This document shows, one piece after another, positions 10,870-22,381 of a DNA stretch of 64,000 bases. The position numbers were made by a program, and so were the translations under genes. The stretch is from NCBI GenBank assembly GCA_973895155.1, contig OZ316898.1, forward strand, positions 14,136,001 through 14,200,000, in the 5' to 3' direction. Position 1 is the stretch's first letter. Every line of letters starts with the position of its first letter. Below the pieces are notes generated by a model that saw only the letters and a program-made list of their open reading frames with translations, was not told where the DNA came from and did not search any database. This stretch comes from Marsupella aquatica (Eukaryota; Marchantiophyta).

Positions 10870-11163
10870 TTTTGGGGTTACATTTCCACAAAAATGGCAC
10901 ATCACGTATGACGAAGTATAGGGTCATTTTATTGGTTCAAAGTGAAAACTAAAGAATTTTCCGAGAAAAACAATAAGGTCTTTTAAATCAAATTTTGATA
11001 CTTATAAGACCATTAGGGTCCTTATAACCAAATTTTGGGAATCTTCCAAGAATATTCCAAATTTATAGGGGTTGAAAAAAATTTAAATCTTACATTTGAG
11101 GGTGTTCGAGGCCTAAAAATGTTGCAGGTGATGGGGAGGCATCCATATAGTGAGACCCCCAAG
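10870..11163 (+). mobile_element. hAT-type MITE, family A, copy A1
   Basis: A 294-bp element with ends TTTTGGGGTTACAT and ATAGTGAGACCCCCAAG, imperfect inverted repeats of the family-A ends. It is flanked by near-identical 8-bp sequences (AACTACGA at 10862-10869, AACTACAA at 11164-11171), as expected for hAT transposition. The interior carries the family-A text: ATGGCACATCACG, GGGTCATTTTATTGG, paired GAATATTCC, and GCCTAAAAA before the right end. It has no coding capacity. Confidence 0.8.
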
Positions 11164-11171
11164 AACTACAA

Positions 11172-11879
11172 ATGAGCAGGTCCAACCGTAACTTTGGTTA
11201 AAGGTTTTCGTTACAATGCAAACCAAAACAGGACGATAAATTTTTCTTAAAGAAAAATGCTGGAAAAAAATTTCCCGTCCTGAATTCATTTTTGAGAAGT
11301 TGGGCAGTCGAAAATGCAAAATGCACGCTGGACAAATGCTGAACATACTATCTCACTTGCACTCGACCACTGGGGATGGAGTCAGTGGCAAACATGGCAG
11401 AGAAGCAGCTCCGATCACAATCAATACCACTTGGTGAAGCAAGAATGCAGGTCGCGGAGAAGGGATTTAGTTTCACGCAGTAGGGAAGAAGGATTTAGTT
11501 TCTGCTTCGCTTGTGCAATTCAACCTCCATGGTCCACAAGCCCAGCAGTACGTAGGGGCGGACACCCCTGAACTAGTTCTTCACGAGATTGATAGTCAGC
11601 ATATATTGGGAGAAGATCAGGCATTAGAGAAAGGGTGTGCATTGCGGAAGGAAGACGATTCAAACAGTACAACTCTTTTCACTATATATTTTATTCTCAT
11701 AATTGTAGTCACGTTGTGCTCTATGCCTATTTCAACTATTTGATTCTCTAAGGTCACACTATGCTTTGCACATTTCTATCAAGAAGTACTTCTAGGATTC
11801 TGATTGTTAATTTATGCCCCTATAGAGATTGCTATGTAGTGACAAAGATCTTTTAGTCTGATTCTTGCTTGGCTACTGT
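11172..11879. other. Intergenic, no gene recognised
   Basis: Two overlapping short frames (11314-11571 and 11513-11743) show no recognisable domain and no splice support. A local near-duplication, GAAGGGATTTAGTTTC and GAAGGATTTAGTTTC, lies at 11460-11502. Confidence 0.4.
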
Positions 11880-12188
11880 CCCGGGGTCCTCACTTCTTTT
11901 CTTTCAACCCATCACGCGCGAATAAGTATAGGGTTTTTTTATTGGGTTAAGTGAAATACTTTTAAATTTTTGTTGAAGAACAAATTAGGGTTATTTTAAT
12001 CCAATTTTGAGAATCATAAGAATCATAGGGTTTCTTAAAATCAAATATGGGAATATTCTTGGAATATTCCATTAAGTTATGGGTAAAAAAATTCCTAAAA
12101 AAAACTTTATTGACTTAACTTTTAGGGTGTTTATTCCCCCAAAACTTTGAGCGTGATATGAGACACCCCTTGGATTGAGGCCCCTTAG
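11880..12188 (+). mobile_element. hAT-type MITE, family B, copy B1
   Basis: A 309-bp element beginning CCCGGGGTCCTCACTTC and ending GATTGAGGCCCCTTAG, bounded by a perfect 8-bp duplication GCTACTGT (11872-11879 and 12189-12196). Interior landmarks are AATAAGTATAGGGTTTTT, paired GAATATTC motifs and AGGGTGTTTATTCCCCC. This copy defines the family ends used to interpret the split copy at 28413-34981. It is non-coding. Confidence 0.85.
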
Positions 12189-12345
12189 GCTACTGTATTG
12201 CCTGATTCTTGTTTGGCTAGTACTGTATATGTTTAGTGGATCTTGGAATGAGAAACTGATTGAAGAACTTTGAGAAGCAATCAATATATCAAAGCTTGAG
12301 ATTCTTCACCTGCCAGGCTTCTCTCTTATAGCCCAACCAGAATCA

Positions 12346-12648
12346 CTTAGGGGTTTCACTTCCATAAAAATGGTATATCAAGTGCGACAAAGGATAGCCA
12401 GGGTGGTTTTATTGGTTTTAAGGGCCGGAAGACTTAAGAATTTTGCAGAAGAACAATAGGGTCTTTTGAATTCAATTTTAAGACTTATAAGAACATTAGA
12501 GTCTTTTTAATCCAAGTTTTGAAATATTCCAAGAATATTCCAACTTTATAAGGGTTAACCAATAATATTTTTTCTTGCATTTTAGGGGGTCCAAGGCCTA
12601 AAAACATTGCAGGTGATAGCGAGGTCCCCATATAGTGAGACCCCCAAG
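12346..12648 (+). mobile_element. hAT-type MITE, family A, copy A2
   Basis: A 303-bp element from CTTAGGGGTTTCACTTCC to AGTGAGACCCCCAAG with a perfect 8-bp target duplication CAGAATCA (12338-12345 and 12649-12656). Interior text matches the other family-A copies. This is the cleanest proof of an 8-bp duplication for family A. Confidence 0.9.
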
Positions 12649-12656
12649 CAGAATCA

Positions 12657-13179
12657 TTGAGGGCAGGAGCTATGTCTGTAATTTATGAGGGCCCTGAGCA
12701 CGTCGTGTTGAGCTCTGACAATAGCAGCAACAGTACGTGTACAATCAAAGCAATCTAGCTTGATGGATTCCAATTTAATATGACTCTAATAGTTCTGACT
12801 AGTAGTGCTAGCAGTGAGGAGGTGCAGCGCAAAGGCCACAAGAAGCAACAACACAAGAATCATGACAATCACAAGTGGAAGACAAAAAGGAAGTTAAGTG
12901 GAGACAAGTGGTAAGTTGATAACCATCACATGGCCAAGGACTCTAGTGGAGGCGTATTGGGACCATTTTCAGAAATTCAGCCAGGACAGGAAGCAAAAAA
13001 CTAAGCAACTTGTTCCAAACAGAGTTCCAAAGAAAGTATGGGGCAACATTTATGTGGATTAAAGGAAGGAGTTTCCTAGTTCACCATTTGAAGAGGAGAC
13101 CTTGAAGGAGCACTTGAGAGACAGCATCAACTAAGGACATGAAGTCTAGGGTGAATAACCCTAAGGGACGCATAAGATC
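12657..13179. other. Intergenic left flank of Copia-1
   Basis: Purine-rich sequence without an open frame of useful length. It may be debris of another element (for example the AAGAAGCAACAACACAAGAA area near 12842), but no terminal structure is visible. The bases before the Copia-1 LTR (AGATC) do not match those after the far LTR. Confidence 0.4.
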
Positions 13180-13502
13180 TGTGGGGAGAAATCAGATCAG
13201 GAAAAATACTCCAAACATAAATGTGCTCAATAGTTACATGGTTTGCCTCAAGGTTGGCTACGTCCACGAGAAGACCAAGATTTATTAACGGTTATGTGTC
13301 TACTCAAGCATCACCATGTAGCTCTCATCTCTTGCTATATCACTGTGTACTCTCTTGAGATTCTCTCTTGAGAACTCTCTTGTGTGATCTCACACCACAT
13401 AGAAGTTGAAAAGATAAGGACCAATCTCTTCAACTAGGGTTTACTCTAACCCTAGTTGACATACTAACCATAATTCAACCCAAGACTGAGTTAACCTCTA
13501 CA
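13180..13502 (-). repeat. Copia-1 3' LTR
   Basis: A 323-bp direct repeat beginning TG and ending CA. It is the 3' LTR relative to minus-strand coding. It lacks a short ATCTCTTCAAGTTCTC insertion found in the partner and has its own indel near GAGATTCTCTCTTGAG. Confidence 0.85.
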
Positions 13503-13514
13503 AACTCCCCCTTG
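13503..13514 (-). promoter_or_regulatory. Copia-1 polypurine tract
   Basis: The minus strand reads CAAGGGGGAGTT immediately before the 3' LTR, the expected plus-strand primer for Copia elements. Confidence 0.75.
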
Positions 13515-13829
13515 ACTAACGTCTTGGGAGGGTTCATAACATTGTCTTTTCCTTACAAGTTCCTCCGCGGGAAGTTCAAGACACTAGGGCCAAAAGACCC
13601 TCCCCCTAATGCAAGGGTTAACTAGAACTAAGCCGTAGCCGATAAGCCATCGGATGGAGTACTCATATAGAGACATTTTCTTGGTTAACTCTATATTTAC
13701 AATATTTGTAAATAATTACAATGCCTTGAAAAACTATTTGAGTCTAATACTTTGGTAGAGGCATCCGTTGGATTAGGCTTTAGAACCATCAATATTGACA
13801 AGCTCAAATTCATCATCCGATAATGCCTG

Positions 13830-14765
13830 TCAGATAAAATGATAGTGGACATCAATGTGCTTTACCCTGACATCCATCACCTGATTCTTGGCAGTGTAAA
13901 TTGCACTTTGATTGTCACAATGAAGATACACACAATCTTGTGATAAGCCCATCTCCATGACAAGCTTTTTCAACCAAATGGTCTCTGATGTTGCTTCTGC
14001 TGCCGCTACATACTCAGCATCCATAGTAGACTTTGCAACACACTTTTGGAGAGTAGACTTCCAACTAATGCATCCACCAGCAAGTATCAATACATATCCA
14101 GTTGTCGATCTCCTCTTATCCAGATCACCTACGTAGTTTGTATCCACATAACCTTGAAGCACTTTCATATTGTTTGAACTTGCATCAAACAATAAACCCT
14201 TCTTAGTGGAACCTCTGATGTAGCGCAAAATCCATTTCACTGCTTCCCAATGAACTTTTCCTAGATTTGCCATGTATCTGCTTACCTTGCTAACGGCATA
14301 AGCTATGTCTGGTCGGGTGCATACCATGAGATACATTAAACTACCCATAGCACTTTCATAAGGAACTTTGGACATCAAACTTTTTTGTGTTGCATCCGAT
14401 GGACAAAATGTTATAGAAATATTAAAATATCTTGCCAAAGGAACACTCACAGCCTTAGCATCTGCCATGTTGAATTTTGAGAGCACCTTCTCTGCATATC
14501 TTGTTTGCGTCAGCCAAAGTTTGGCTTTGTTCACATCCTTGACAATCTCCATGCCTAGGATCCTCTTGGCTGTGCCCAAGTTCTTCATCTTAAACTCAGA
14601 AATGAGTTGGGCCTTAAGCTTATCAACTTCGTCCCTATCCTTTGCTGCAATGAGCATGTCATCCACATAGAGTACAAGGATGACAAACTTAAAACCTTTG
14701 TTGTTCACACGTCTAATGTAAACACATGGATCGTACACGCTTTGCACAAATCCAAGCGATTTCAA
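13830..14765 (-). pseudogene. Copia-1 reverse transcriptase (C-half) and RNase H
   Basis: A 311-codon frame. It contains the catalytic YVDDMLIA motif near residue 34, the AKRILGMEI signature typical of Tork-lineage Copia RT, and an RNase H with the RRSTTGYV, CISWKSTLQKCVAKST, AEYVAAAEA and HCDNQSAI blocks. It lacks the N-terminal RT fingers, which lie beyond the MITE at 14845-15046. It ends near the element's 3' end, as expected for pol. Confidence 0.85.
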
Positions 14766-14844
14766 AAATTCATCAAAACGCTTGTTCCACTACCTTGGGC
14801 TCTGCTTTAATCCATACAGGGAATTTAGCAATTTGCATACCAAA

Positions 14845-15046
14845 CCCTGGGCCCTCACTCCGTGTAAAAGAAGTGGACCCCCTACGATCGGATACTTTTC
14901 CTATTTACCCCTTGTTATTTTTATTTTACTATTAAAAGTTCCCTTATTACCGGTAATAATTATAATTATTAGTTCAAAATGAATAAAAATTATCCTTCGA
15001 GCGTTTGCACGTCCTCCACGTATTAGTTAAGACTGAGGGCCCAGGG
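14845..15046 (+). mobile_element. hAT-type MITE, family C, copy C1, inserted in Copia-1
   Basis: A 202-bp element with ends CCCTGGGCCCTCACT and ACTGAGGGCCCAGGG, flanked by a perfect 8-bp duplication ATACCAAA (14837-14844 and 15047-15054). The interior has TTACCGGTAATAATTATAAT. It splits the RT coding region of Copia-1, so it inserted after the retrotransposon. A second copy of exactly the same length, in the opposite orientation, lies at 28196-28397. Confidence 0.9.
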
Positions 15047-15449
15047 ATACCAAATTTTCCCTTGCCCTTTTGCACAAAACCCTCTAGTTGCCTCATGTAA
15101 ATCACCTCATCCAACGATCCATATAAGAATGTCGTGACAACATCCATTTGATCTAAAACCAGATCAAATAAAACTACAAGAGCACATAGCAAACTTATTG
15201 TTGAATACTTTGCTATGGGTGAAAAAACCTCATTGTAGTCTATACCTTTTTTTTACTAAAACCTTTGGCTACCAACCAAGCCTTAAATATCTTCTCAGCA
15301 CCCTCTGTGGGTCCATCTTTCTTCCTATACACCCACTTGCTGTCAACAGCCTGCTTGTCACTAGGTAGACTTGTGAGTTCCCAAGTCTTGTTATCATGAA
15401 GTGATTTCATTTCCATGCGCATCGTTGCCTGCCCCTGTTGCTTCTCCAT
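14974..15449 (-). pseudogene. Copia-1 reverse transcriptase, N-terminal part
   Basis: Two broken frames (15240-15449 and 14974-15192) give the conserved Copia RT start: EMKSLHDNKTWEL, DSKWVYRKKDG, the RLVAKGF-like stretch, then LDQMDVVTTFLYGSLDEVIYM. They are separated by a frameshift, and the second runs into the MITE. Confidence 0.8.
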
Positions 15450-15464
15450 AGAAGCTAGGACCTC

Positions 15465-16583
15465 TCAAAATGAGGATGGATCTCCATCTTCTATCACCAA
15501 TGCATCAATAGATTCTTCATCCAAATCCACTTGATCAGAAGGAAGCCAAGTTCCATACCTTTTCCGGGCTTGACATTTGTGAGTTCCTCTTTGCACTGAA
15601 GACTCTGGCTTATCTGATTGTAGTGTGCTTTGCCTTACAGTGGTGTCAACATATTCTTCATCTGACACATCCTTTCCCCTTAAATCCTCTAGAGGAGGAG
15701 ATTGCTCTTTGTTAGTAGTAGGGAATTGATCTATCTCCCCCTCCTTCAATGATTTTTCTTCATTGAATGATACATCCCGACTAACAAGTAATTTGCAATC
15801 AACTGGATCCCACAACCGATAACCTTTAACTTCACGCTGATAACCAAGAAAAATGCATTTTGGGGCTCTAGGATCTAGCTTAGTCCTATTGTTGCTAGGA
15901 ACATGTGCATATGCTTCACAGCCAACAACCCTAAGCTTTGAATAATTAGCAGGTCGATTGTGCCATAACTCAAAGGGGGTTTTGTAAGTAATTGCCCGAC
16001 TAGGAGAGAGATTTACTAGATAAGCAGTAATATTGATAGCTTTCGCCCAAAAGATTTGTGGCAATTTAGAGTGGCTCAACATGCTCCTTGCTCGCTCCAA
16101 CAATGTGCGGTTGAGTCGCTCAGCAACACCATTTTTCTCAAGAGTGTACACAGTTGTGAGATGGTGAGTAATTCCCTTATTTGCACAAAATGTGTTGAAC
16201 TTGCCAGAGGTGTATTCACCACCATTATCTGATCCTAGATATCTCACATTCTTTGCAGTCTGTGTCTCAACTTGAGCTACCCATTGTTTGAAGATGGAAA
16301 GCACTTCAAACTTATGGGCAATGAAGTAAATCCAAACAAACCTTGAGTAATCATTGATAAACGATACATAGTATTGTTTGCCTGTATGTGAGGAAACCAG
16401 AGCAGGACCCCACACATCGGAATGAATATACTCAAGTACAATTTTAGAATGATGAATGGCAGTTGGAAATTGAATTCTTGTTTTCTTGCCAACAATGAAA
16501 TGATTACAAAAACTCAACTTACTTGCTTGCAATCCTGGTAGGAGATGTCGCTTGTGTAAGATTTCCAAACTTTTTTCACTCAT
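15465..16583 (-). pseudogene. Copia-1 integrase
   Basis: A 372-codon frame with the integrase core. The catalytic triad is visible as [23 protein letters not shown] and [19 protein letters not shown]. The C-terminal GKCIFLGY-type and RDVSFNEE blocks and a Ser-rich linker towards RT follow. The N-terminal zinc-binding HHCC part is only partly retained. Confidence 0.85.
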
Positions 16584-16797
16584 GTGACCAAGCCGAGCAT
16601 GCCATAAATTGATTTTCTCCTCCTAAGATGTGACCAAATTGACTTTGGCAAGAAGGGTGGTGCCTTCCAAGACATAGATATTTCTTTTCCTCTTGCCAAT
16701 AAGAACTTCATTTGATCCGTGCGTGACTGTTAACATCCCATCAGTTGCACTCCATTAATAACCCTTCGTATCCAAGTAGCCAAGAGAAATCAAATTT

Positions 16798-16995
16798 TTA
16801 CACATTTCTGGAATGTGTCTGACATTTGATAGAGTACAGTACTGTCTTGCCATTGGGTAGTTGAATCTTTACGGATCCAATCCCTAAAACTTTGCAAGAA
16901 TGATTATTTCTCATCAAAATAGATCCATTTATAGGAGTGTAGGATGAGAAAAGTTCACGCATATAACACATGTGATATGAGCAAGCGGAATCCAA
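16798..16995 (-). pseudogene. Copia-1 protease fragment
   Basis: Contains the Copia protease active-site region DSACSYHMC followed by NNHSCKVLGIGSVKIQLPNGKTV. The frame stops before the integrase zinc finger, so it is disconnected from the rest of pol. Confidence 0.7.
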
Positions 16996-17058
16996 AATCT
17001 ATTGACAATCTTCAACTTGGGAAGTGGTACACAATGCAAATCCTTCACTATTCTCTTC

Positions 17059-18001
17059 TCAAACAACTACTTGGGTCACTGAAGAACCGACAACTTCCTT
17101 GAATGTGTCTTTGACGCGACAATCCTTCTTCATGTGGCCCACTTTGTCACACTTCCAACACTTTATCTCACGAGTAGACTTGGATGGTGATTTGGATTGA
17201 GATCTAGATATGGATCTAAACCTCCTCCTACCAAAAGATCGGTCGTTGAACCTTCCTCGCTCCATGGGAAGTGGGTTAAACATTTTATTTTCATGAGATG
17301 GCTTCCTTGTTTTGCCTCTTTCTACCAATAGTGTTGTTGATGATAAGGTTGAGGTAGGATGAGCTGAAGAAACTAGCTTAGATTGCATGTCATCGATCAA
17401 CAGGGCACTCACCACATCATTGTAGGATATAGTTATCTTATCACGGAATAGAAGAACTCGAGACAAAGATTAGTACGAAGGTGGTAGTGAGCTCATTCAA
17501 GAGTTGTAAGGCTTTCTTTTCTTTGCTCAAATGCTCCCCCAAATTCTCTAGGTCAACCACAAGATCATTGAACTTATCAATATGATCTTGAATCTTGACT
17601 CCATCAACCATTTTGAATTGCATGAGCTTCAGGCTTGCATACATTCGGTTTGACATATCCTTCTTGTAGTACTTGTTGCGCAATACTTGAAACAAGTCCG
17701 CCACCGTTTGTATTAATTTTTCCTCAAACTACTTCTTCACATTGTTTTTCAGGTACATTCCAACAATGCTTACCGCTTGATCCTGGAGATCATGTCAATC
17801 ATCATCTTCCATCTTCTTGGGTTGAGATCTTAGTACCTTGCCTAGGCCCATCGCCCTGGTAAGTGCATCCCTCCTGTTACGTTCCCACATTGTATAGTCC
17901 AATCTGACCATCAAATTTTTCCACCTCAAACCTTTGACCTCCAATCCTAGTAGTCGCCATCGCTGAAATGCCGAATGTAGTATGGAGTCACCTTCCAACA
18001 A
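17059..18001 (-). pseudogene. Copia-1 gag, frameshifted
   Basis: Pieces of a Copia gag lie in three frames. The N-terminal part is at 17795-18001 (LDYTMWERNRRDALT, GLGKVL). The UBN2-like middle is at 17441-17704 (SNRMYASLKLMQFKM, DHIDKFNDLVVDLENLG). The C-terminal part is at 17059-17466 with a CCHC knuckle CWKCDKVGHMKKDC. Arg/Ser-rich text precedes the knuckle. Several indels separate the pieces. Confidence 0.8.
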
Positions 18002-19123
18002 GAAATAAATGTTGAATGCTCAGATGCGGGGTGTGAAAATAAGGCCAAAAATAAAAATTGGTGAATTTTGAAACTGATCACTCCTATGTGTAGCCACAAG
18101 GTAACGCTCCAAATTCTAAAAACAATTTGTCAAATGGACTCTCGAGTGCCGAGAATTTTGTCTCCGACCAGAGGGGGGTAAAAGATGAAATAATTACCCC
18201 TCGAGGGAATCTATTATGCCAAAGATTCTACTAGTATACTTTTTCAAAATTGAACGCACCAATATTTGCCTAGCTTCCCCAAGTACGCTTCTCCAATAGT
18301 TGAAGTTGATCCGATTTTGTTTGCCGCTTGGAATTTTTGACCTTCGGTAAAAATTTAAGCCTCTGGAAAATAATATTTTCAGGAAATTTCGTTCGCCCTT
18401 GTACAATCCCTATGGGGGACTTCACAGGGGCACTTCCCCCTGCCCGAGCCCTGTCAAGCCCTAAAAGGCCTCCTCGAAGTTTTTGACCTCCTCGCGCGTC
18501 CACGGAAGTCGCGACTACTCACGGCAGAAAGTACCCCTAGCCTCAGCGGATTCACTCAAATTCCTGTCTTAGTTTTTGACGAAATCGAATTCTGATTTCA
18601 TATTCATAAACTAGACTTTGAGGGCATCAAGATCAATATAAAGAACTTGCAAAACGATGGAGTAATGAGGGAGAAAAAATTCGGTGGAAGTGACTGATAT
18701 TAAGTTATCCGCCATAGCCAAAATTTTGAGCTCAAAAAAATGAGAATTGAAATTAAGATTGCTTCTCAACCGTTTGACGGAATTCAACGATGTTGATATC
18801 GAAACGTTTTGAAAGACAAGGCGCTCAAGCATATCTTAGTTTCAAGTCCTGGTAGAACAATCAAAAAGACTGATATGAGAAATTGACCTTATCTCTTGCC
18901 CGATAATATAAATTGAAAACCGTCACTTACATTGATTGTTTTCGTTTCTGACCTTAGGCCTTCATTGCTTCACTGAAATGAGCCCCTGGTTGTGTGCTCC
19001 ACACTTGTGACAAGATTGAGTCCGATCTTCTTCCAATAGCTCAGCTTCAAAGAGGAAATCATCCGATGTTCGCTTCGCTTGAAGCAAGTTCTATGGAGTT
19101 CCTAATCGACTGAAAAAATCTGA

Positions 19124-19135
19124 GCTCTGATACCA
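19124..19135 (-). promoter_or_regulatory. Copia-1 primer-binding site (tRNA-iMet)
   Basis: The minus strand reads TGGTATCAGAGC two bases inside the 5' LTR, complementary to the 3' end of initiator tRNA-Met, the usual Copia primer. Confidence 0.85.
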
Positions 19136-19137
19136 AT

Positions 19138-19465
19138 TGTGGGGAGAAATCAGATCAGGAAAAACACTCCAAACATACACGTGCTCAATAGTTACGTGGT
19201 TCACCTCAAGGTTCGCTACGTCCACAGGAAGACCAAACTTTATTAACAGTTATGTGTCTACGTACTCAAGCATCACCATAACTCTCATCTCTTCAAGTTC
19301 TCATCTCTTGCTATATCACTGTGTTCTCTCTTGAGAACTCTCTTGTGCGTTCTCACACCACATAGAAGTTGAAGAGATAAGAACCAATCTCTTCAACTAG
19401 GGTTTAATCTAACCCTAGTTAACATACTAACCATAGTTCAACCCAAGACAGAGTTAACCTCTACA
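19138..19465 (-). repeat. Copia-1 5' LTR
   Basis: A 328-bp direct repeat matching 13180-13502, TG...CA ends. As the 5' LTR of a minus-strand element it would hold the element's promoter. Confidence 0.85.
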
Positions 19466-19503
19466 GGAGCTACATTACAAGACACCACATGACACTTATG
19501 AAA

Positions 19504-19844
19504 TGTTAGGTATTTACTCAAGGTCTAGGGTTACAACATGTAACCATAGTTAGGCTAACCATAGTCGGAGACGTGATTAGGTTAACTAGGATGCACACTA
19601 TATGCCAAGCGATGTTTGCTTGGATAAGTGGAACTTAGGCTCATTGTTATGGAGCCACTTGAGAGATGAGGAGAGCTTACACTGTGGAGACTTGGTATGG
19701 CCGACGGGCTTAGAGTTTAGTAAAGCTCTCTTGTGTGTTCTCATGGACGTAGCCTCGAGGAGGTGAACCACATACATCTCTTGTGTCAACTACTTGCGCA
19801 TGGGATGTGTCATGTGCTTATCGTTACGAGTGTCGTGCTCAACA
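19504..19844 (+). mobile_element. Solo LTR of the Copia-2 family
   Basis: A 341-bp segment starting TGTTAGGTATTTACTC and ending CGTGCTCAACA. It is the reverse complement of the Copia-2 LTR (its minus strand gives the same VVHLLEAT...THKRALLNSK translation). Flanks are TGAAA and TAAAA (4 of 5 match). No internal region is present, so it is best read as a solo LTR left by LTR-LTR recombination. The short GTTGTACC array of the full-length element is largely missing. Confidence 0.75.
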
Positions 19845-21765
19845 TAAAAAAGCTCATGGAAATGCCATCATGGAAGGCTCAAAGTATTCTGAAAATCAGA
19901 GAGGATGCCATGCATGGTAACAGTCAAGTCACCAATCCAGAGGCATCAGGATGTGTTGCTCTGCCTCAGCCCTTTACAGCAACAGCCCGCTACAATCCAG
20001 CTGTGCCCAAGCCTCTCACCGGGGGCCTCTCACCAAGAAGGATAGCCTCTGTTGGGGAAAGTATTGTTGACACTCAGAGTTCAAGAGCATTAAGTCGGAC
20101 AGACAACAGGTGGTTGATTCCAGACCAATTGAGTTAGAGGCCAAGAGCATCATGGCCAAAGTTGTGCTCTTGGAGAAGAAAAGGACATTGAATCTGATCA
20201 CAGAGGCAGAGTTTAAACTGAAGTGCAAGGATGTTTTTGGAATATAGAATCCATTTATAGAAGGATTGGCACTACGCAACATTCAGTTTTGAATCTAAGA
20301 TGTAATACCAATGGTAGTAATTATGCATTCTTGGTACTGATAGCAGGCCACATTTTGTTTTAGTGGAGAACTTTAGACATACCTGCAACAAGCAACGTTG
20401 TGTCACTTTAATAGAGTGGTTAAAAATGATTTTTTAGGAGAAATGTTGAAAGCCTTCCCAATTATAAGGAAATTTTGAATACCTGGGAGGGAGCACTACA
20501 ATTGGATAACACTGCTCGGGACAACAATCATTCAAGAATAAATTCTTGTTTGCATACTTAAATATGCTTGTAGAGTTGGGGGTTTTCCACAAGATCAAGG
20601 TTGGATTTTTTCCTGGTTGGCTACACACATGATCAGATAGACCAAATGTTCAGCAAGCTTTCCTCAAAATTGAACAAACGCAAAGCTTTCCAAGTCAGTA
20701 GACACTCTTGCTGACATTATATGAGGTTCATCCAATCCGAATTAAAGTTGATATAATATTTGTACGTAGAAGAAACAACGGATTTTTGGAAATTTTCGAG
20801 CAATAAAGATCAACCAAACAGGATTGGGGCTGCAACCAAGCATGTTTTGCAACCACTTCATCTTAGTTATCAGTTTTCAAAAGCAATTCCAAATAAAACG
20901 TGTGATTGGGAAAAAGGAATTCCAAAAGTTTTGTTTCATGCCAAACACATTTCAACAACCCCAAGTTGGGATGATCCCGTGGAGTCTGTGAATTACATCC
21001 CAACAACCACAACCTGGGTTGCACCTCAAATGGCGCTGAAAAGCACAAATGGAGGGGACAGAGCAGATGTTGTTGGTGAAGTAGAAATAGAAACATTGGA
21101 GAAATATTCGAAAGCAATTGAGGATCAAGGGATCCAATTATTTTGACGACAATGATAAGTTGTGGTGGCTGAATTTCTTTGACAAACAAAAAGTGGGACA
21201 GATTGAAAGACATAATCCAAAATCACCTAAAGCCAGCATAGTGGATGTTTGATTGGGCCTGGCCAAAATCAATCAAACATCAAGAGACCCTAGTGATGGA
21301 TGGGAGGGCGCCCACAATTGAACCTGATCTCATTGAGAAAATTGAGGCCCAGAGAAGGTCATGTACTTTGGAGCTTGGAAGGGATATTGAAATGGTCATT
21401 GCTAGTGTTAGCTTAACCATGAAAGAAGGGGTTATGGATCGTATCTATGTGTTGGATCCAATAGATATACGTGCATTGGATCAGTATCTTCAAACAATGG
21501 TATGAATGTCATGCTATTGTTTAGTTTTTGAGAGTCTGTATATATGTTTTGTTTTGTTAATATTAGTGGGCGTAGTGGGATAGGATAGGGGGTGACGGAT
21601 TGGCAACTTAAGATCCTTTCTCAATTAGGGGTTCAATTTCCTCCGTCACATGTTACATCTCTCAACATAAGTTTTCAATGGAGTATGGATGGAGCATGGG
21701 ATTGGTGATCAATGGGTGGAATGGATTATTCATGTTGTGACCTTAAAGGCCATCCCACTTATGTA
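19845..21765. other. Intergenic between solo LTR and Copia-2, with two unplaced coding-like frames
   Basis: Frames at 20760-21146 (128 codons) and 21245-21505 (86 codons, plus strand) have protein-like composition, e.g. LELGRDIEMVIASVS and DLIEKIEAQRRS. I recognise no family, and the region between them has stops. They may be remnants of a gene or transposon ORF disrupted before Copia-2 landed at 21771. Confidence 0.35.
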
Positions 21766-21770
21766 CGTAA

Positions 21771-22191
21771 TGTTGAGCATAGACGACGATCGCAACGACA
21801 AGCCCATGAACCATCCAACGCACAATAGTCGACACAAGAGATACGTGGTTCACCTCCTTGAGGCTACGTCCACGGGAACACACAAGAGAGCTTTACTGAA
21901 CTCTAAGCCCGTCGGCTATACCGAGTCTCCACAGTGTAAGCTCTCCCTATCTCTCAAGTGGCTCCATAACAATGAGCCTTGGTCCTGCCTCTCCAAGCAC
22001 ACATGCCTCTTATGATATAGTGTGCAACTTAGTTGTACCTAACCACATAGTTGTACCTAATCACGTAGTTGTACCTAACCACATAGTTGTACCTAATCAC
22101 GTAGTTGTACCTAACCACATAGTTGTACCAACCCACGTTGTTGTACCAACCACGTCATACCTAACCTAGACGTAAGAGTAAATACCCAACA
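21771..22191 (-). repeat. Copia-2 3' LTR
   Basis: A 421-bp LTR, TGTTGAGC...ACCCAACA. It contains seven GTTGTAC-headed 18-bp units near 22033-22150; the partner LTR has nine. Confidence 0.9.
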
Positions 22192-22203
22192 ATCTTCCCC
22201 TTG
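22192..22203 (-). promoter_or_regulatory. Copia-2 polypurine tract
   Basis: The minus strand reads CAAGGGGAAGAT directly next to the 3' LTR. Confidence 0.75.
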
Positions 22204-22381
22204 ACTCTGGTCTAGGGGAGAGTAATACTGCCAATGTATATGATCCCTCAGTGGGAAGTTCTGGACAAAAACCAAACCGGTTTCCCTCTCTAACTAGAGC
22301 AAATCAGAACTAAGCCGTAGCCTAATACATAGGAATGAGGAAGAGCATATATCAGTAATTACAATGAATGTTAAGAAAACT

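Larger units (their letters stand above)
13180..19465 (-). mobile_element. Copia-1: decayed Tork-type Ty1/Copia retrotransposon
   Basis: About 6.3 kb between two direct repeats (13180-13502 and 19138-19465) that both start TGTGGGGAGAAATCAGATC and end CTCTACA. The minus strand encodes gag, protease, integrase, reverse transcriptase and RNase H in Copia order, broken by frameshifts and stops. An iMet-type primer site and a polypurine tract are in place. A 202-bp MITE interrupts the RT region. The 5-bp flanks (AGATC and GGAGC) do not match, so the ends may have recombined. The LTRs differ by several substitutions and indels. It is not autonomous today. Confidence 0.9.
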
